Positions 36,401 to 44,163 of a stretch of DNA of 64,000 nt are shown piece after piece. Position 1 is the stretch's first letter; each line of letters starts with the position of its first letter. Location of the stretch: positions 1-64,000 of the forward strand of contig JACPIT010000003.1 in assembly GCA_016187945.1 (NCBI GenBank), written 5' to 3'. The notes under the pieces were generated by a model. It saw only the letters and a program-made list of their open reading frames with translations, did not search any database and was not told where the DNA came from. Origin of the DNA: Opitutia bacterium. Lineage in GTDB: Bacteria > Verrucomicrobiota > Verrucomicrobiia > Opitutales > Opitutaceae. The position numbers and the translations under genes are program-made.

Positions 36401-37647
36401 ACGCGGATGGCTCGCTCGACGCGACGTTCAGCGGCGTCGCTTACGGAGCGCATTTGGCGGGCACCACGACTTCGCTGCGCAGCATCAAGTCGATCGCGGT
36501 TCAGCCCGACGGAAAAATTTTGATCGGCGGCACGTTCACCGCGTTCAACAACACCGCGCGCCCCGGCATCGCTCGCGTCAACGCCGACGGCTCGCTCGAC
36601 ACGTCGTTCGCCGCCGCGCTCACGTCGGACGGCGACGTCAACTCGCTCGTTTACCTGCCGGACGGGCGTGTGCTGGCCGGCGGCACGTTCGTCACGATGG
36701 GCGGAGTCACGGTGAACCGCGTCGCGTTGCTCTCGTCCACCGGGACGGTCGATTCGGCGTTTGCGGCGGCGGGCGGTTTTGCCGCGGGCCTCACGGCGAA
36801 AAACGTGCGCGATCTCGCGCTGCTGTCCGGGGGTCGCGTCGCCTTGGGCGGCGATGTGGCGACGTTCCAGTCATCGAGCTCGACGCGGCCGCTTTGGCAA
36901 TTCGCCGGGCCGCTCGCCGGTGCGCCGGGCGTCGTGCAACTCGCGTCGCTCACCGCCAGCGGCTACGAAGGCGCGACGGCGCTGCTCAGCGTTACGCGCA
37001 GCGGCAGCGGCGCGGGTGCGCTCACGGTCGGCTACACGACGCTCGCCGGCACGGCGACGGGCGGCAGCGATTTCACGGGCACGAGCGGCACGCTGACTTG
37101 GGCGGACGGCGATACCGCCACGAAGACGATCGCGGTGCCGTTGACGACCGACGCGGTGGCGGACGCCGGCGAGAATTTCTTCGTGCAACTCGGTCAGCCG
37201 CTGGTGGGCGGCGCGATCCCCGGCGCAAACCAGCGTGCGACGGTCACGATCGCCGAGCTGACCGGTTACGCGGCGTTCAACGCGGCGAATTTCACGTCGG
37301 GCGAATTGGCCGACAGCAGCGTGAGCGGACCGAATGCCGACCCGGACAGCGATGGCTTGGCGAATTTGGTCGAATACGCGCTCGGGCTGAATCCGCGCAG
37401 CGCGAGCACGGTGGGCGTGCCGGCGGCGAGCACGACGGCGAGCGATTGGGTGTTCACCTACACGCGGCCGGCGAGCGCGACGGACGTGACTTACACGGTG
37501 GAGTTCTCGACGAACCTCACGAGCTGGAGTTCGGCGGCGGTGACGCACGAGTTCGTCTCGACGAGCAGCGGCGTCGAGACATGGCGTGGTCGCGTGCCGT
37601 TGAGCACGGCGACGAGCGCGTTCTTCCGCTTGCGGATCGACCGGTGA
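33469..37647 (+). CDS. Large secreted zinc metalloprotease with Calx-beta and delta-60 repeats
   Basis: A 1392-residue exported protein (signal MKLRPSLVAVAAAALLWIAY). The zinc site is HEIGHNYGLYH at residues 473-483, the HExxHxxGxxH motif of metzincins; the surroundings resemble gametolysin-type (M11) or immune-inhibitor-like domains. A Calx-beta domain follows (about 659-767, SGTATSGTDFTATSGTLTWS). Delta-60 (DSLDTSF) repeats come next (about 768-1145, several copies of LQPDGKIVAVGAFT and LNADGSLDTSF). A second Calx-beta lies at about 1155-1263. The C-terminal part carries DPDSDGLANLVEYALGLNP, a calcium-binding-like linker, and a small beta domain. It probably digests or binds extracellular polymer. 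No sorting signal ends it (FFRLRIDR). Confidence 0.88.
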   Translation: MKLRPSLVAVAAAALLWIAYRSAVSPAVARHVAEGRMPMPAPSAPMGEPAAVAAESKPAVLAASGRAIVGAEWASATAPEFAAFRTWAENYLHAPADARGRLLDDGRRLALARRAVLAKLIRQDPRVALAAAVPMVVRQQLPAEIVDLLEARVSGVGDLALNAITPAPGEKKVAEPLFRATVLQGREYRAFVYGRRAEQATVHSTSMVGIAVDGDLAVSEAPLRVLESGEVAGTRPIERACPYCTGFPIDAAASAPLNTGGPIAVEYAGKVQLLDNVSHLRRLEADLVAAEQVNAADGLPGTSGVTGRPSQSWTHGTKKVLIIRVDFDDPGFQGVPTYPNSGAALTDDYIVNVFTGTNGICDFYTQSSFGKTALQIAATSGGDSVDVTDVLRMPQTAAYYATSGLNTTLHDDARAKAQAAGVNVAGYDRVGVVFRFLGTSVIPGSQITYAGLGNIEGSNFWVNGYFDFRVVAHEIGHNYGLYHSNLWQVTDGNPVSASGTSTEYGDIFDTMGINGDSTLDFNPWHKSVLLWLPDTAVSTIAAPGTYRVYRFDAAAADLANARALKIVRDATRDYWIGYRRATSNTSLDGGAYILWGYNSNQQSNLLDLTTPGTSASDAGLAIGATLNDTARGITIKPLAQGGSGAEEYLDVQIGLTPLVQWSATSLIVDETTGSATLTVMRTRNSSGALSVDYATASGTATSGTDFTATSGTLTWSDGDTSSRTITVPITVDAVTETTGETFTVTLTNPVGATLDDATGATVTILDPGVRDPSFTSDFINNAVEKVLPLPDGSFVLGGYFSSVQDADFNNYARTGLTKIGATGTLDATFAADGGTTGTPVYDLALQPDGKIVAVGAFTAMHGTARNRIARLNSDGSLDTSFDPGTGANGTIYAVLIQPDNKIIIGGTFTTFNGTAREYLARLNADGSLDTSFVGPDFQGSSGWRLESLAMQADGKIIAGGQCYLSASQPFKAGLCRLNADGSLDATFSGVAYGAHLAGTTTSLRSIKSIAVQPDGKILIGGTFTAFNNTARPGIARVNADGSLDTSFAAALTSDGDVNSLVYLPDGRVLAGGTFVTMGGVTVNRVALLSSTGTVDSAFAAAGGFAAGLTAKNVRDLALLSGGRVALGGDVATFQSSSSTRPLWQFAGPLAGAPGVVQLASLTASGYEGATALLSVTRSGSGAGALTVGYTTLAGTATGGSDFTGTSGTLTWADGDTATKTIAVPLTTDAVADAGENFFVQLGQPLVGGAIPGANQRATVTIAELTGYAAFNAANFTSGELADSSVSGPNADPDSDGLANLVEYALGLNPRSASTVGVPAASTTASDWVFTYTRPASATDVTYTVEFSTNLTSWSSAAVTHEFVSTSSGVETWRGRVPLSTATSAFFRLRIDR

Positions 37648-37789
37648 GGGTAGAGCGGGGACTCCGTTCCGCGCCGCTCGAGACGCTTCCCCGAGCGGCG
37701 GCGGCGCGAAACCCGCGAGCATCCGCGGGCGAAGGAAAATGCCTTGCGCTCGGCGAACGCGCGCTCTTTCTTACGCGCTCCACTCCGAC

Positions 37790-37880
37790 GGAGGGGTGGC
37801 CGAGTGGTCTAAGGCAGGTCTTTGCTAAAGACCCAGACCCCAAAAGGGTCTCGGAGGTTCGAATCCTCTCCCCTCCGCCA
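37790..37880 (+). tRNA. tRNA-Ser(GCT)
   Basis: The acceptor stem GGAGGGG pairs with CCCCTCC, followed by G and an encoded CCA (37878-37880). The anticodon arm GGTCT-TTGCTAA-AGACC has anticodon GCT, which reads AGC/AGU serine codons. A long variable arm (CAGACCCCAAAAGGGTCTCG region) marks it as class II. The T arm GAGGTTCGAATCCTC is standard. Length is 91 with CCA. Confidence 0.97.
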
Positions 37881-37911
37881 TCTTTTCCGCAGGTCGGAGC
37901 GCGCTGGCTCG

Positions 37912-37992
37912 TTGCAGGAGCGGCTTTACGCCGCGATCCGAACGCGACACGGCGCACGCAACGAGGCAATCGCGGCGTAAAGCCGCTCCTAC
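37912..37992. repeat. REP-like palindrome, GCAGGAGCGGCTTTACGCCG type
   Basis: GCAGGAGCGGCTTTACGCCG then CGAT pairs with ATCG then CGGCGTAAAGCCGCTCCTAC. It is a copy of the family at 32349-32424, shortly downstream of tRNA-Ser. Confidence 0.85.
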
Positions 37993-38016
37993 GGTTTACG
38001 CGAGCGCCGGCTCGGA

Positions 38017-38076
38017 GTAGCGCGGTGCTTTAGCCCGCGCGGGAGGATTTTCAGCGCGGTAAAGCACCGCGCTACC
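38017..38076. repeat. Palindrome, GTAGCGCGGTGCTTTAGCCC type
   Basis: GTAGCGCGGTGCTTTAGCCC pairs with the interrupted GCGCGGTAAAGCACCGCGCT then AC. It is a copy of the family at 32447-32509; TCA has become TTA in the loop of the left arm and the right arm has changed to match. Confidence 0.8.
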
Positions 38077-38109
38077 AGTCGACGTCGCTCGCAGAGCAGC
38101 GCGCCCGGC

Positions 38110-38682
38110 TCAGACTTTCCCCGAGTAGAACTTCGGTTTCAGCACGCCGATGCAGGGGAGGTTGCGGTAGCGCTCGTTGAAATCGAGGCCATAGCCGACG
38201 ACGAATTCGTTCGGAATCTCGAAGCCGACATACTCCGCCTCGAAGGGCACGACGCGGCGCGCCTTTTTGTCGAGCAGCACGCAGGTGCGAACGGACGCGG
38301 CGTTTTTGGCGAGGAGCAATTCCTTCACCGCGGAGAGCGTGTTGCCGGTGTCGAGAATGTCGTCGACGAGGAGCAGGTGGTGGCCGGCGATGTCGAGCTT
38401 GAGATTGTCGATGATGACCGGCTTCCCCGATGCGGCGGTGCCGGTGTGGTAGCTGGACGCGCGGATGCAGTCGAGGCGCAGCGGCGAGCGCATTTGCCGC
38501 AGCAGGTCGGCGGTGAAAATCAGGGCACCGTTCACGACGGCGATCACCGTGAGGTCTTTGCCGCGATAGGCGCGGTTGATCTGCTCGGCGAGGGCGGTGA
38601 CGCGGCGGCGGATGGCGGTTTCGCTCACGAGCACGTGGTCGAGGTGCTTGAGCTCGGGAATCGTCGGCTTGGTGCGGGCCAT
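38110..38682 (-). CDS. hpt: Hypoxanthine phosphoribosyltransferase
   Basis: Salvages hypoxanthine and guanine to IMP and GMP using PRPP. The protein has 190 residues, typical of the type I PRTase family. The PRPP-binding loop is LLLVDDILDTGNTLSAV, the flexible-loop segment is RASSYHTGTAASGKPV, and the purine-recognition region is FVVGYGLDFNERYRNLPCIG. The ATG at 38682 fits the N-terminus. It is transcribed alone, divergent from the ABC importer ATPase gene across about 117 bases. Confidence 0.94.
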   Translation of the reverse strand: MARTKPTIPELKHLDHVLVSETAIRRRVTALAEQINRAYRGKDLTVIAVVNGALIFTADLLRQMRSPLRLDCIRASSYHTGTAASGKPVIIDNLKLDIAGHHLLLVDDILDTGNTLSAVKELLLAKNAASVRTCVLLDKKARRVVPFEAEYVGFEIPNEFVVGYGLDFNERYRNLPCIGVLKPKFYSGKV

Positions 38683-38799
38683 GGCGCTTTAAGATTCATT
38701 CGCGGCCCGTTGGCAACTGTTACAACGCGCGGTTTCGCGCCTTTGACTTTGACTCGGCGAAAACCGGCCGGTTGCCTCGCGGGGACGCGCGCACTCTCC

Positions 38800-39876
38800 A
38801 TGATTTCGATCCAGGTTAAGCAACTGACCAAGCGATTCGGCAATGTCGTGGCGCTGCACGGCCTCGACTTGACGATCAATCCGGGCGAGCTGTTTTTCCT
38901 CCTCGGACCCAGCGGTTGCGGCAAGACCACACTCCTGCGCAGCCTCGCGGGGTTCTACATTCCGGAGGAGGGGCAGATCCTTTTTGGCCAGGAGGACGTC
39001 ACGCGCCTCGAGCCGCACAAGCGGAATACCGGCATGATGTTTCAGAGCTACGCGCTCTGGCCGCACATGACCGTGGCCGAGAACGTCGCGTTCGGCCTGC
39101 ACCAGCGCAAGGTGTCCGACACGGAGATCAAGAAACGCGTCGACGATGCGCTCGCGTCCGTGCGCATGGAGAAATACGCGGAGCGCAAACCCAACATGTT
39201 GTCCGGCGGCCAGCAGCAGCGCGTGGCCCTCGCGCGCGCACTCGTCATCCGGCCGCGCTGTCTCTTGCTCGACGAGCCGCTTTCGAATCTCGACGCGAAA
39301 CTGCGCCTCGAGATGCGCACGGAAATCCGCCGCGTCTGCAAAGAGTTTCAACTGACGACGGTCTACGTCACGCACGACCAGAAGGAGGCGCTCTCGATCG
39401 CCGACCGCATGGCGATCCTCGACCACGGCCACATTTTGCAGGTCGGTGCGCCGCGCGAGGTCTACAAGCGTCCGACACGCACGATCGTCGCCAACTTCAT
39501 CGGCGAGACGGATTTTCTGCCCGGCAAGGTGCTCGGCACTGCCGGCGGCTACGTGACAGTCGAGACGCCGGTCGGCAGATTCGACGGCATCTTCGGCGAT
39601 CCGAGCAGCGCTCCCGCGGTCGGCGCCGACGTCACGGTGTCGATCCGCCCCGAATGCTGGGAGCTCCACCGCGACCCCGAGCCGCGCAACTTCGTGCGCG
39701 GGCGCATCGGCGAGTCGATCTACCTCGGCGAGGTGGCGCAGTATGATTTCGTGACGTCGAACAACGGCACGCGCCTGAAAATCTTCGAGCGCAATCCGCG
39801 CTTCGTCGACGGCTCCGCGCGCGGCGAGCTCTACGCCGCCGTGCATCCGGAGGACGTGGTCGTGTTGACGGCGTGA
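38800..39876 (+). CDS. ABC importer ATP-binding protein, iron(III)/polyamine type
   Basis: A 358-residue ATPase of the FbpC/PotA group. Walker A is LLGPSGCGKTTLLRSLAGF, the Q-loop is GMMFQSYALWPHMTVAENVA, the signature is NMLSGGQQQRVALARALVI, Walker B is CLLLDEPLSNLDAKLRLE, and the switch His is in VYVTHDQKEAL. The C-terminal 120 residues form a TOBE domain (VSIRPECWEL...GRIGESIYLGEVAQYDF). The start at 38800 (MISIQVKQLTKRFG) is at the usual position. The binding-protein gene follows after 133 bases that hold one REP-like hairpin. The likely permease is at 53077-54771. Confidence 0.93.
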   Translation: MISIQVKQLTKRFGNVVALHGLDLTINPGELFFLLGPSGCGKTTLLRSLAGFYIPEEGQILFGQEDVTRLEPHKRNTGMMFQSYALWPHMTVAENVAFGLHQRKVSDTEIKKRVDDALASVRMEKYAERKPNMLSGGQQQRVALARALVIRPRCLLLDEPLSNLDAKLRLEMRTEIRRVCKEFQLTTVYVTHDQKEALSIADRMAILDHGHILQVGAPREVYKRPTRTIVANFIGETDFLPGKVLGTAGGYVTVETPVGRFDGIFGDPSSAPAVGADVTVSIRPECWELHRDPEPRNFVRGRIGESIYLGEVAQYDFVTSNNGTRLKIFERNPRFVDGSARGELYAAVHPEDVVVLTA

Positions 39877-39903
39877 ACATGCACGCGCCGAAGGCATCGC
39901 TGG

Positions 39904-39930
39904 CTGTAGCGGCGGTCTATGACCGCCGGG
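39904..39930. repeat. Single REP-like hairpin, GTAGCGGCGGTCTATGACCG type
   Basis: TGTAGCGGCGGTCTATGACC then GCCGGG is one hairpin arm of the family seen as a pair at 11974-12045. It lies between the ATPase and binding-protein genes. Confidence 0.7.
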
Positions 39931-40009
39931 TCGCCCGGCCTCTCCGAGGACGGGTATTCCCGCGCCCGGAGGTCGCGGGCCACCTTGCCGTCGCCGGCCG
40001 CCTCCCCGC

Positions 40010-41638
40010 ATGAAACGCGCGCTCATCGTCCTGGCCCTGCTGGTGGTGCTGGCGCTGCCGTTTGCGTTGCGCACGAACTCGACCCCGACGGTTGCGAAGG
40101 CCGACGACACGCTCGTGATCGTCACGCCGCACAACGAGGCGATCCGCTACGAATTCGGCCAGGCCTTCGCGCGCTGGTATACGGCGCACACCGGCCGCAC
40201 CGTGGCGATCGACTGGCGTGTGCTCGGCGGCACGAGCGAGATCGCGCGTTTCCTCGACGGCGAATACATCACCGCGTTCCAGAACCACTGGGTCAACAAA
40301 CTCGGCAAACCGTGGAGCGCCGAGGTGCAAGCCGGCTCGCAGAACGGCCGCCTGGCCGCCGACGCGCCGGCGATCGTGAAGGAGGCGCGCGCGGCGTTCC
40401 TCGCCTCGGATGTGAGCTGCGGCATCGACTTGTTCTTCGGCGGCGGCACCTACGACTTCGCGAAACAGGCGACGGCGGGGCGCTTCGTGCCGACGCGGAT
40501 CGTGAAGAAGCACGCCGAGTGGTTCACCGACGACGTGATTCCGCGGCTCTACGCAGGCGAGGAGTATTGGGACAAAAACGGCCTGTGGGTCGGCTGCGTG
40601 CTCAGTTCCTACGGCATCATTTTCAATCGCGATTCGCTGCAGCGTCTCGGCGCGGCGCATGAGCCCGAGCAGTGGGACGACCTGACGGATTTTCGCTTCT
40701 ACGGCGAGGTAGCGCTTTGCGACCCGACGAAGAGCGGCTCGATTGCCAAGGCGTTCGAGAACGTCATCCAGCAACGGATGCAGCGGCACTTCAAAGCCCT
40801 GCACGACGCGCAGCCGACGACCGACGCGAAAGCGCTGGAGGCCCAGGCGGTGCGCGCGGGCTGGATCGACGGCTTGCGCGTGTTGCAGCTCGTCGGTGCG
40901 AACTCGCGTTACTTCACCGACACCTCGCAGAAGCCGCCGATCGACGTCTCGGTCGGCAACTGCGCCGTCGGCATGTGCATCGACTTCTACGGTCGCGCGC
41001 AGGCCGAGTCGGCCAGCAAGCGCGGCGGATCGAACCGGCTCGGCTACATCTCGCCGCCGGGAGGCACGGTGAGTTCCGTCGATCCGATCGGCGTGCTCCG
41101 CGGCGCGCCGCATCGCGACGTGGCGGAATCGTTCGTCGAGTTCGTGATGTCGATGGAGGGACAGCATCTTTGGAACGAAAAGCCCGGCACGCCGACCGGC
41201 CCGGAGCGCTACGCGTTGCGCCGCCTGCCGGTGCGCAAGGATTACTACGCGCACGCCGAGTGGCGCGCCGATCGCAGCGATCCGGAGGCGAATCCGTTCG
41301 CGCAGAAAGATCCGCTGATCTACCGGCCGGAGTGGAGCGGCGGCGTGTTTCGCGAGATGGCTTTCGTCATCCGCGTAATGTGCCAGGACACGCACGACGA
41401 GCTGCGCGAGGCGTGGCGGTCGATCCATGCGCCCGGTGTCGAGGCGGCGCGCCGCGAACGCGCGCTGGCGGCGTTGCAGGATTTGTCGGTCGTCAGCTAC
41501 GATCGCGTGCTGAAGGAGATCAAGCAGGCGCTCGGCTCGAAGAACAAAGTGGACGAGGTGAAGATGGCGAACGAACTCGCAGGAAAATTCCGCGCGCAAT
41601 ACGCGCGCGCCGCCGCGATCGCGCGCGGGCAGGAGTAG
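40010..41638 (+). CDS. ABC importer extracellular solute-binding protein
   Basis: A 542-residue periplasmic binding protein with a signal peptide (MKRALIVLALLVVLALPFAL). The fold opens DDTLVIVTPHNEAIRYEFGQ and continues DIDLFFGGG-like stretch CGIDLFFGGGTYDFAKQA, NGLWVGCVLSSYGIIFNRD and YISPPGGTVSSVDPIGVL. This layout is that of type 2 iron(III)/2-aminoethylphosphonate-like binding proteins. It is longer than usual (about 340), with an extended C-terminal part of about 170 residues (RPEWSGGVFREMAFVIRVMC and a charged helix) that I do not recognise. It belongs with the ATPase upstream. Confidence 0.88.
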   Translation: MKRALIVLALLVVLALPFALRTNSTPTVAKADDTLVIVTPHNEAIRYEFGQAFARWYTAHTGRTVAIDWRVLGGTSEIARFLDGEYITAFQNHWVNKLGKPWSAEVQAGSQNGRLAADAPAIVKEARAAFLASDVSCGIDLFFGGGTYDFAKQATAGRFVPTRIVKKHAEWFTDDVIPRLYAGEEYWDKNGLWVGCVLSSYGIIFNRDSLQRLGAAHEPEQWDDLTDFRFYGEVALCDPTKSGSIAKAFENVIQQRMQRHFKALHDAQPTTDAKALEAQAVRAGWIDGLRVLQLVGANSRYFTDTSQKPPIDVSVGNCAVGMCIDFYGRAQAESASKRGGSNRLGYISPPGGTVSSVDPIGVLRGAPHRDVAESFVEFVMSMEGQHLWNEKPGTPTGPERYALRRLPVRKDYYAHAEWRADRSDPEANPFAQKDPLIYRPEWSGGVFREMAFVIRVMCQDTHDELREAWRSIHAPGVEAARRERALAALQDLSVVSYDRVLKEIKQALGSKNKVDEVKMANELAGKFRAQYARAAAIARGQE

Positions 41639-41725
41639 GGCCGGTCTCCGACCGGCCGTTTGGGTGTTGCTCGCGAACCGAAGGGACGAACGACGTCAGA
41701 CTCGCCGGTCGGAGACCGGCGCTAC
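41635..41725. repeat. Palindrome, GTAGGGCCGGTCTCCGACCG type
   Basis: GTAGGGCCGGTCTCCGACCG then GCCG pairs with CG then CCGGTCGGAGACCGGCGCTAC. Each arm is itself a hairpin with a TCC or GGA loop. It fills the gap between the convergent binding-protein and rpe genes. Confidence 0.8.
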
Positions 41726-42381
41726 CAGCGAGCCATTGTCGCGGCGAATGCGGCTCGGTCGCTCGCCTTGAAGAACGACGTGCCGGCGACGAACGTGTCT
41801 GCGCCCGCCGCGCGGCACTCGGCGCCGGTGTTCAGGTCGATGCCGCCATCGACCTCGAGGCGGAAATTCAGGCCGCCTTCGCGACGCCACGAGTCGATCT
41901 GCTGGAGCTTCGGCAGCATGTCGCGGCGGAACGGCTGGCCGCCGAAACCAGGTTGCACGGTCATCACGAGCACGAGATCGACTTGCGGCAGAAGCGCGCG
42001 GATCGAGTCGGCGGGCGTGCCGGGGTTGAGCACGAGGCCGCATTGGCAGCCGAGTTCGCGGATGCGGGCGAGCGTGGCGGCGTGATCGTAGCTCGGCTCG
42101 ATGTGGATGCTGATGAGATTGGCGCCGGCTTTGGCGAAGGCTTCGACGTAGCGGTGCGGCTCGGCGAGCATCAGGTGCGTGTCGAAAAATGTCTTCACGC
42201 CCGCACGGCGGAGCGCGGCGAGCACTTCGGGGCCGAAGGTGAGGTTCGGGACGAAGTGTCCGTCCATGAGGTCGAGGTGCAGCCACGGCGCGCCGGAGTC
42301 GGCGGCGATTTTGGCGCTGGCACCGAGCGCGGCGTGATCGCCGGCGAGGAGGGACGGGGCGAGGACAGGCGAGAGCGGCAT
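41722..42381 (-). CDS. rpe: Ribulose-phosphate 3-epimerase
   Basis: Interconverts ribulose 5-phosphate and xylulose 5-phosphate in the pentose phosphate pathway. The protein has 219 residues, the usual length. TIM-barrel motifs are LAPSLLAGDHAAL, WLHLDLMDGHFVPNLTFGP (metal-binding His and Asp), FDTHLMLAEPHRYV, SIHIEPSYDH, LVMTVQPGFGGQPF and FRLEVDGGIDLNT. I chose the ATG at 42381 (MPLSPVLAPS); the frame extends 36 bases upstream, overlapping the small gene before it. It is the last gene of the rpmF-plsX-fabH operon and lies 4 bases after the 58-aa gene. Confidence 0.94.
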   Translation of the reverse strand: MPLSPVLAPSLLAGDHAALGASAKIAADSGAPWLHLDLMDGHFVPNLTFGPEVLAALRRAGVKTFFDTHLMLAEPHRYVEAFAKAGANLISIHIEPSYDHAATLARIRELGCQCGLVLNPGTPADSIRALLPQVDLVLVMTVQPGFGGQPFRRDMLPKLQQIDSWRREGGLNFRLEVDGGIDLNTGAECRAAGADTFVAGTSFFKASDRAAFAATMARW

Positions 42382-42385
42382 CGGC

Positions 42386-42562
42386 TCAAAGCAAGCCGCG
42401 CTCGCGGAGCACGCCAAGCAGTTTTAGCGGGATCGGGCGGCACGCGCAGTTTTCGCGGTGCTCGAGATGCCAGACGATGCGCTGGTCGAGGGGCGCGCGG
42501 GGCGGCATGCGGTGCGCCAGATGCCACTCGCGATTGAGTCGGGGCTTCGGCGCGCGGGGCAT
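42386..42562 (-). CDS. Small basic protein (58 aa), unknown function
   Basis: An open frame from ATG at 42562 to TGA encodes MPRAPKPRLNREWHLAHRMP followed by PRAPLDQRIVWHLEHREN, CACRPIPLKLLGVLRERGLL. It has two Cys (CAC) and several His/Trp, no signal and no membrane segment. The frame fits exactly between the LptE-like gene (12 bases upstream) and rpe (4 bases downstream), as a real operon member would. The wording (REWHLAHRMP, QRIVWHLEH, CRPIP) looks constrained and recalls small conserved hypothetical proteins. It might bind metal or nucleic acid; function unknown. Confidence 0.75.
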   Translation of the reverse strand: MPRAPKPRLNREWHLAHRMPPRAPLDQRIVWHLEHRENCACRPIPLKLLGVLRERGLL

Positions 42563-42574
42563 GTCGAGACGGCG

Positions 42575-43084
42575 TTACCAGGTGTCGAGCACCGCATGCA
42601 GCGTGCGCTCGGCGAGTTGTTCGGCGAGGAGCGGGAGAGCCTGGTATTCCGACTGGAGCTGACCGCTGTCGGTGAAGGCGCCGCGGGTGGCGCGCAGCGG
42701 CTGGTTGGCGAAAACGATTTTCTTGTCGCGACGATCGGTGAGCGTGGCGCGGGCTTGCAGGATGAGGTCGTAGCGGCGGGCGAGGCCGGTGTCGTCGGCA
42801 CGGGCGACGGTCTGCTCGCGATGGTAATCTTCGAGCGTGAGCGTCAGCTCGGCGTCGGCTTCGGCGGACGAATCGACCAGGCGCACGCGGCCGTCTTTGA
42901 GGAAGGCTTCCCGCACCTGCGTGGTGACGAGCGCGACGGCCTGCGGGAGCAGGGTTTCGCTTTTTGCAACGGAGACGTGCAGCGTCTGGAAACGCGGCTC
43001 GGCGCCGGTGCCGAGCCGGTAGTTCGCGCAGGAGACGAGGCCGAGGGCGAGAGCGACGAACGAGAGAAGGGCAGCGAGGCGCAT
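42575..43084 (-). CDS. LptE-like outer-membrane lipoprotein
   Basis: A 169-residue lipoprotein: signal MRLAALLSFVALALGLVSC with the lipobox LVSC, followed by ANYRLGTGAEPRFQTLHVSV. The rest (LLPQAVALVTTQVREAFLKD, DAELTLTLEDYHREQTV, LQARATLTDR, a Leu/Glu C-terminal helix) fits the LptE family that plugs LptD and delivers lipopolysaccharide to the outer leaflet. LptD is not in the window. It sits in the envelope operon just after the BamD-like gene (16 bases). Confidence 0.82.
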   Translation of the reverse strand: MRLAALLSFVALALGLVSCANYRLGTGAEPRFQTLHVSVAKSETLLPQAVALVTTQVREAFLKDGRVRLVDSSAEADAELTLTLEDYHREQTVARADDTGLARRYDLILQARATLTDRRDKKIVFANQPLRATRGAFTDSGQLQSEYQALPLLAEQLAERTLHAVLDTW

Positions 43085-43100
43085 GGGCGACGCGCGTCGC

Positions 43101-44156
43101 TCAGAAGAGCCAGAAGCGCTTTTTCTTCTTCGGCGCGGCGGGCTGCTTCTCGTCCTTGGCGGCGGGAGCGGGCTGGCCGGCGAGGTGGGCGTCGACGTCG
43201 GTCAGCATCTTGCGGGCGCGGGCGGCGACGGGCGAATCCGGGTAGGTCGTGATGGCTTCGTTGTAGAAGACTTTCGCGGCGGTGTAGTTCTTGCGGTATT
43301 TGTAGTAGTAGTCCGCGAGGATCATTTTGCTCTGCGCGAGCATGGTCTTCATGTCGGCGAGGCCTTTTTCCGCCGTGCCGGCGCCGGAGTCGCCGGGGAA
43401 TTGGATGAGGTAGTCCTCGAAGTAGGTGATGGCTTCCTTGGTGGAGGCCTGGTCGTAGTAGGCGCCTTCGACGAGCGAGGCGTGCGTCTGCGCGAGCTTC
43501 AGGTAGGCGTCGGGCGTGAGGACGTTCTTCGGGTAATTGTTGATCATCCGGTCGAGGGCGTCGATGGCCTCCTCGGTGTTGCCCATCCTCTGGTGGCCGC
43601 GGGCGACGTTCATGAGCGAGAGCGGCGCGTAGTCGGAGTAGGGGGCATTGCGGACGATCTGCTCGAAATACTCCAGGGCGCGCTCGCGGTTCTTGAAGCC
43701 CGGGATGACGCCCCACATGTAGGAGCGGGCGCCGTCGAGGAGGAGTTGGGCGATGCGATATTGCTCGGCGACGACCTGCGAGAATTTCTGGCTGTTCGGA
43801 TACTTCATGAGCATCTCCTGGAAGGATTCGAATGCTTTGAAGTATTCTTTGCGCTTTTCGTAGAGCAGGCCGGTGCGGTAGAGCGCCTCGCCGGCGTAGA
43901 TCGAGTTCGGGTATTTCTTGGAAACTTTCTGGTAGCCCTTGATGGCCGAGCGGGCGCTGCCTTTTTCCTCGGCGGCGCGGGCGTTGTTCATCAACTCGAG
44001 GGCGTTGCGGCCGTCTTCGCCGGAGAGGCCGGCGAGCGCGCCGCCTTCGACGCGCCAGCCCTGGCCGGGCGTCCAGACGAGGTCGGCGCTGAGGCGCGCG
44101 GCGCCGAACAGCGCGATGACGACGGCAAAGAGGACGGAGAAGGTGGGGCGCGACAT
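43101..44156 (-). CDS. BamD-like secreted tetratricopeptide protein
   Basis: A 351-residue protein with a signal peptide (FSVLFAVVIALFGAARLSAD) and mature start DLVWTPGQGWRVEGG. TPR-type helices follow: SAIKGYQKVSKKYPNSIYAG, AFESFQEMLMKYPNSQKFSQ, ALEYFEQIVRNAPYSDYAPL, AIDALDRMINNYPKNVLTPD and FYNEAITTYPDSPVAARARK, as in BamD/YfiO. Unlike E. coli BamD it lacks a lipobox Cys, so it would be soluble in the periplasm or attached through partners. It ends in a Lys/Pro/Ala-rich tail (PAAPKKKKRFWLF). I chose the ATG at 44156, 7 bases after fabH. Confidence 0.85.
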   Translation of the reverse strand: MSRPTFSVLFAVVIALFGAARLSADLVWTPGQGWRVEGGALAGLSGEDGRNALELMNNARAAEEKGSARSAIKGYQKVSKKYPNSIYAGEALYRTGLLYEKRKEYFKAFESFQEMLMKYPNSQKFSQVVAEQYRIAQLLLDGARSYMWGVIPGFKNRERALEYFEQIVRNAPYSDYAPLSLMNVARGHQRMGNTEEAIDALDRMINNYPKNVLTPDAYLKLAQTHASLVEGAYYDQASTKEAITYFEDYLIQFPGDSGAGTAEKGLADMKTMLAQSKMILADYYYKYRKNYTAAKVFYNEAITTYPDSPVAARARKMLTDVDAHLAGQPAPAAKDEKQPAAPKKKKRFWLF

Positions 44157-44163
44157 GAGAAAA

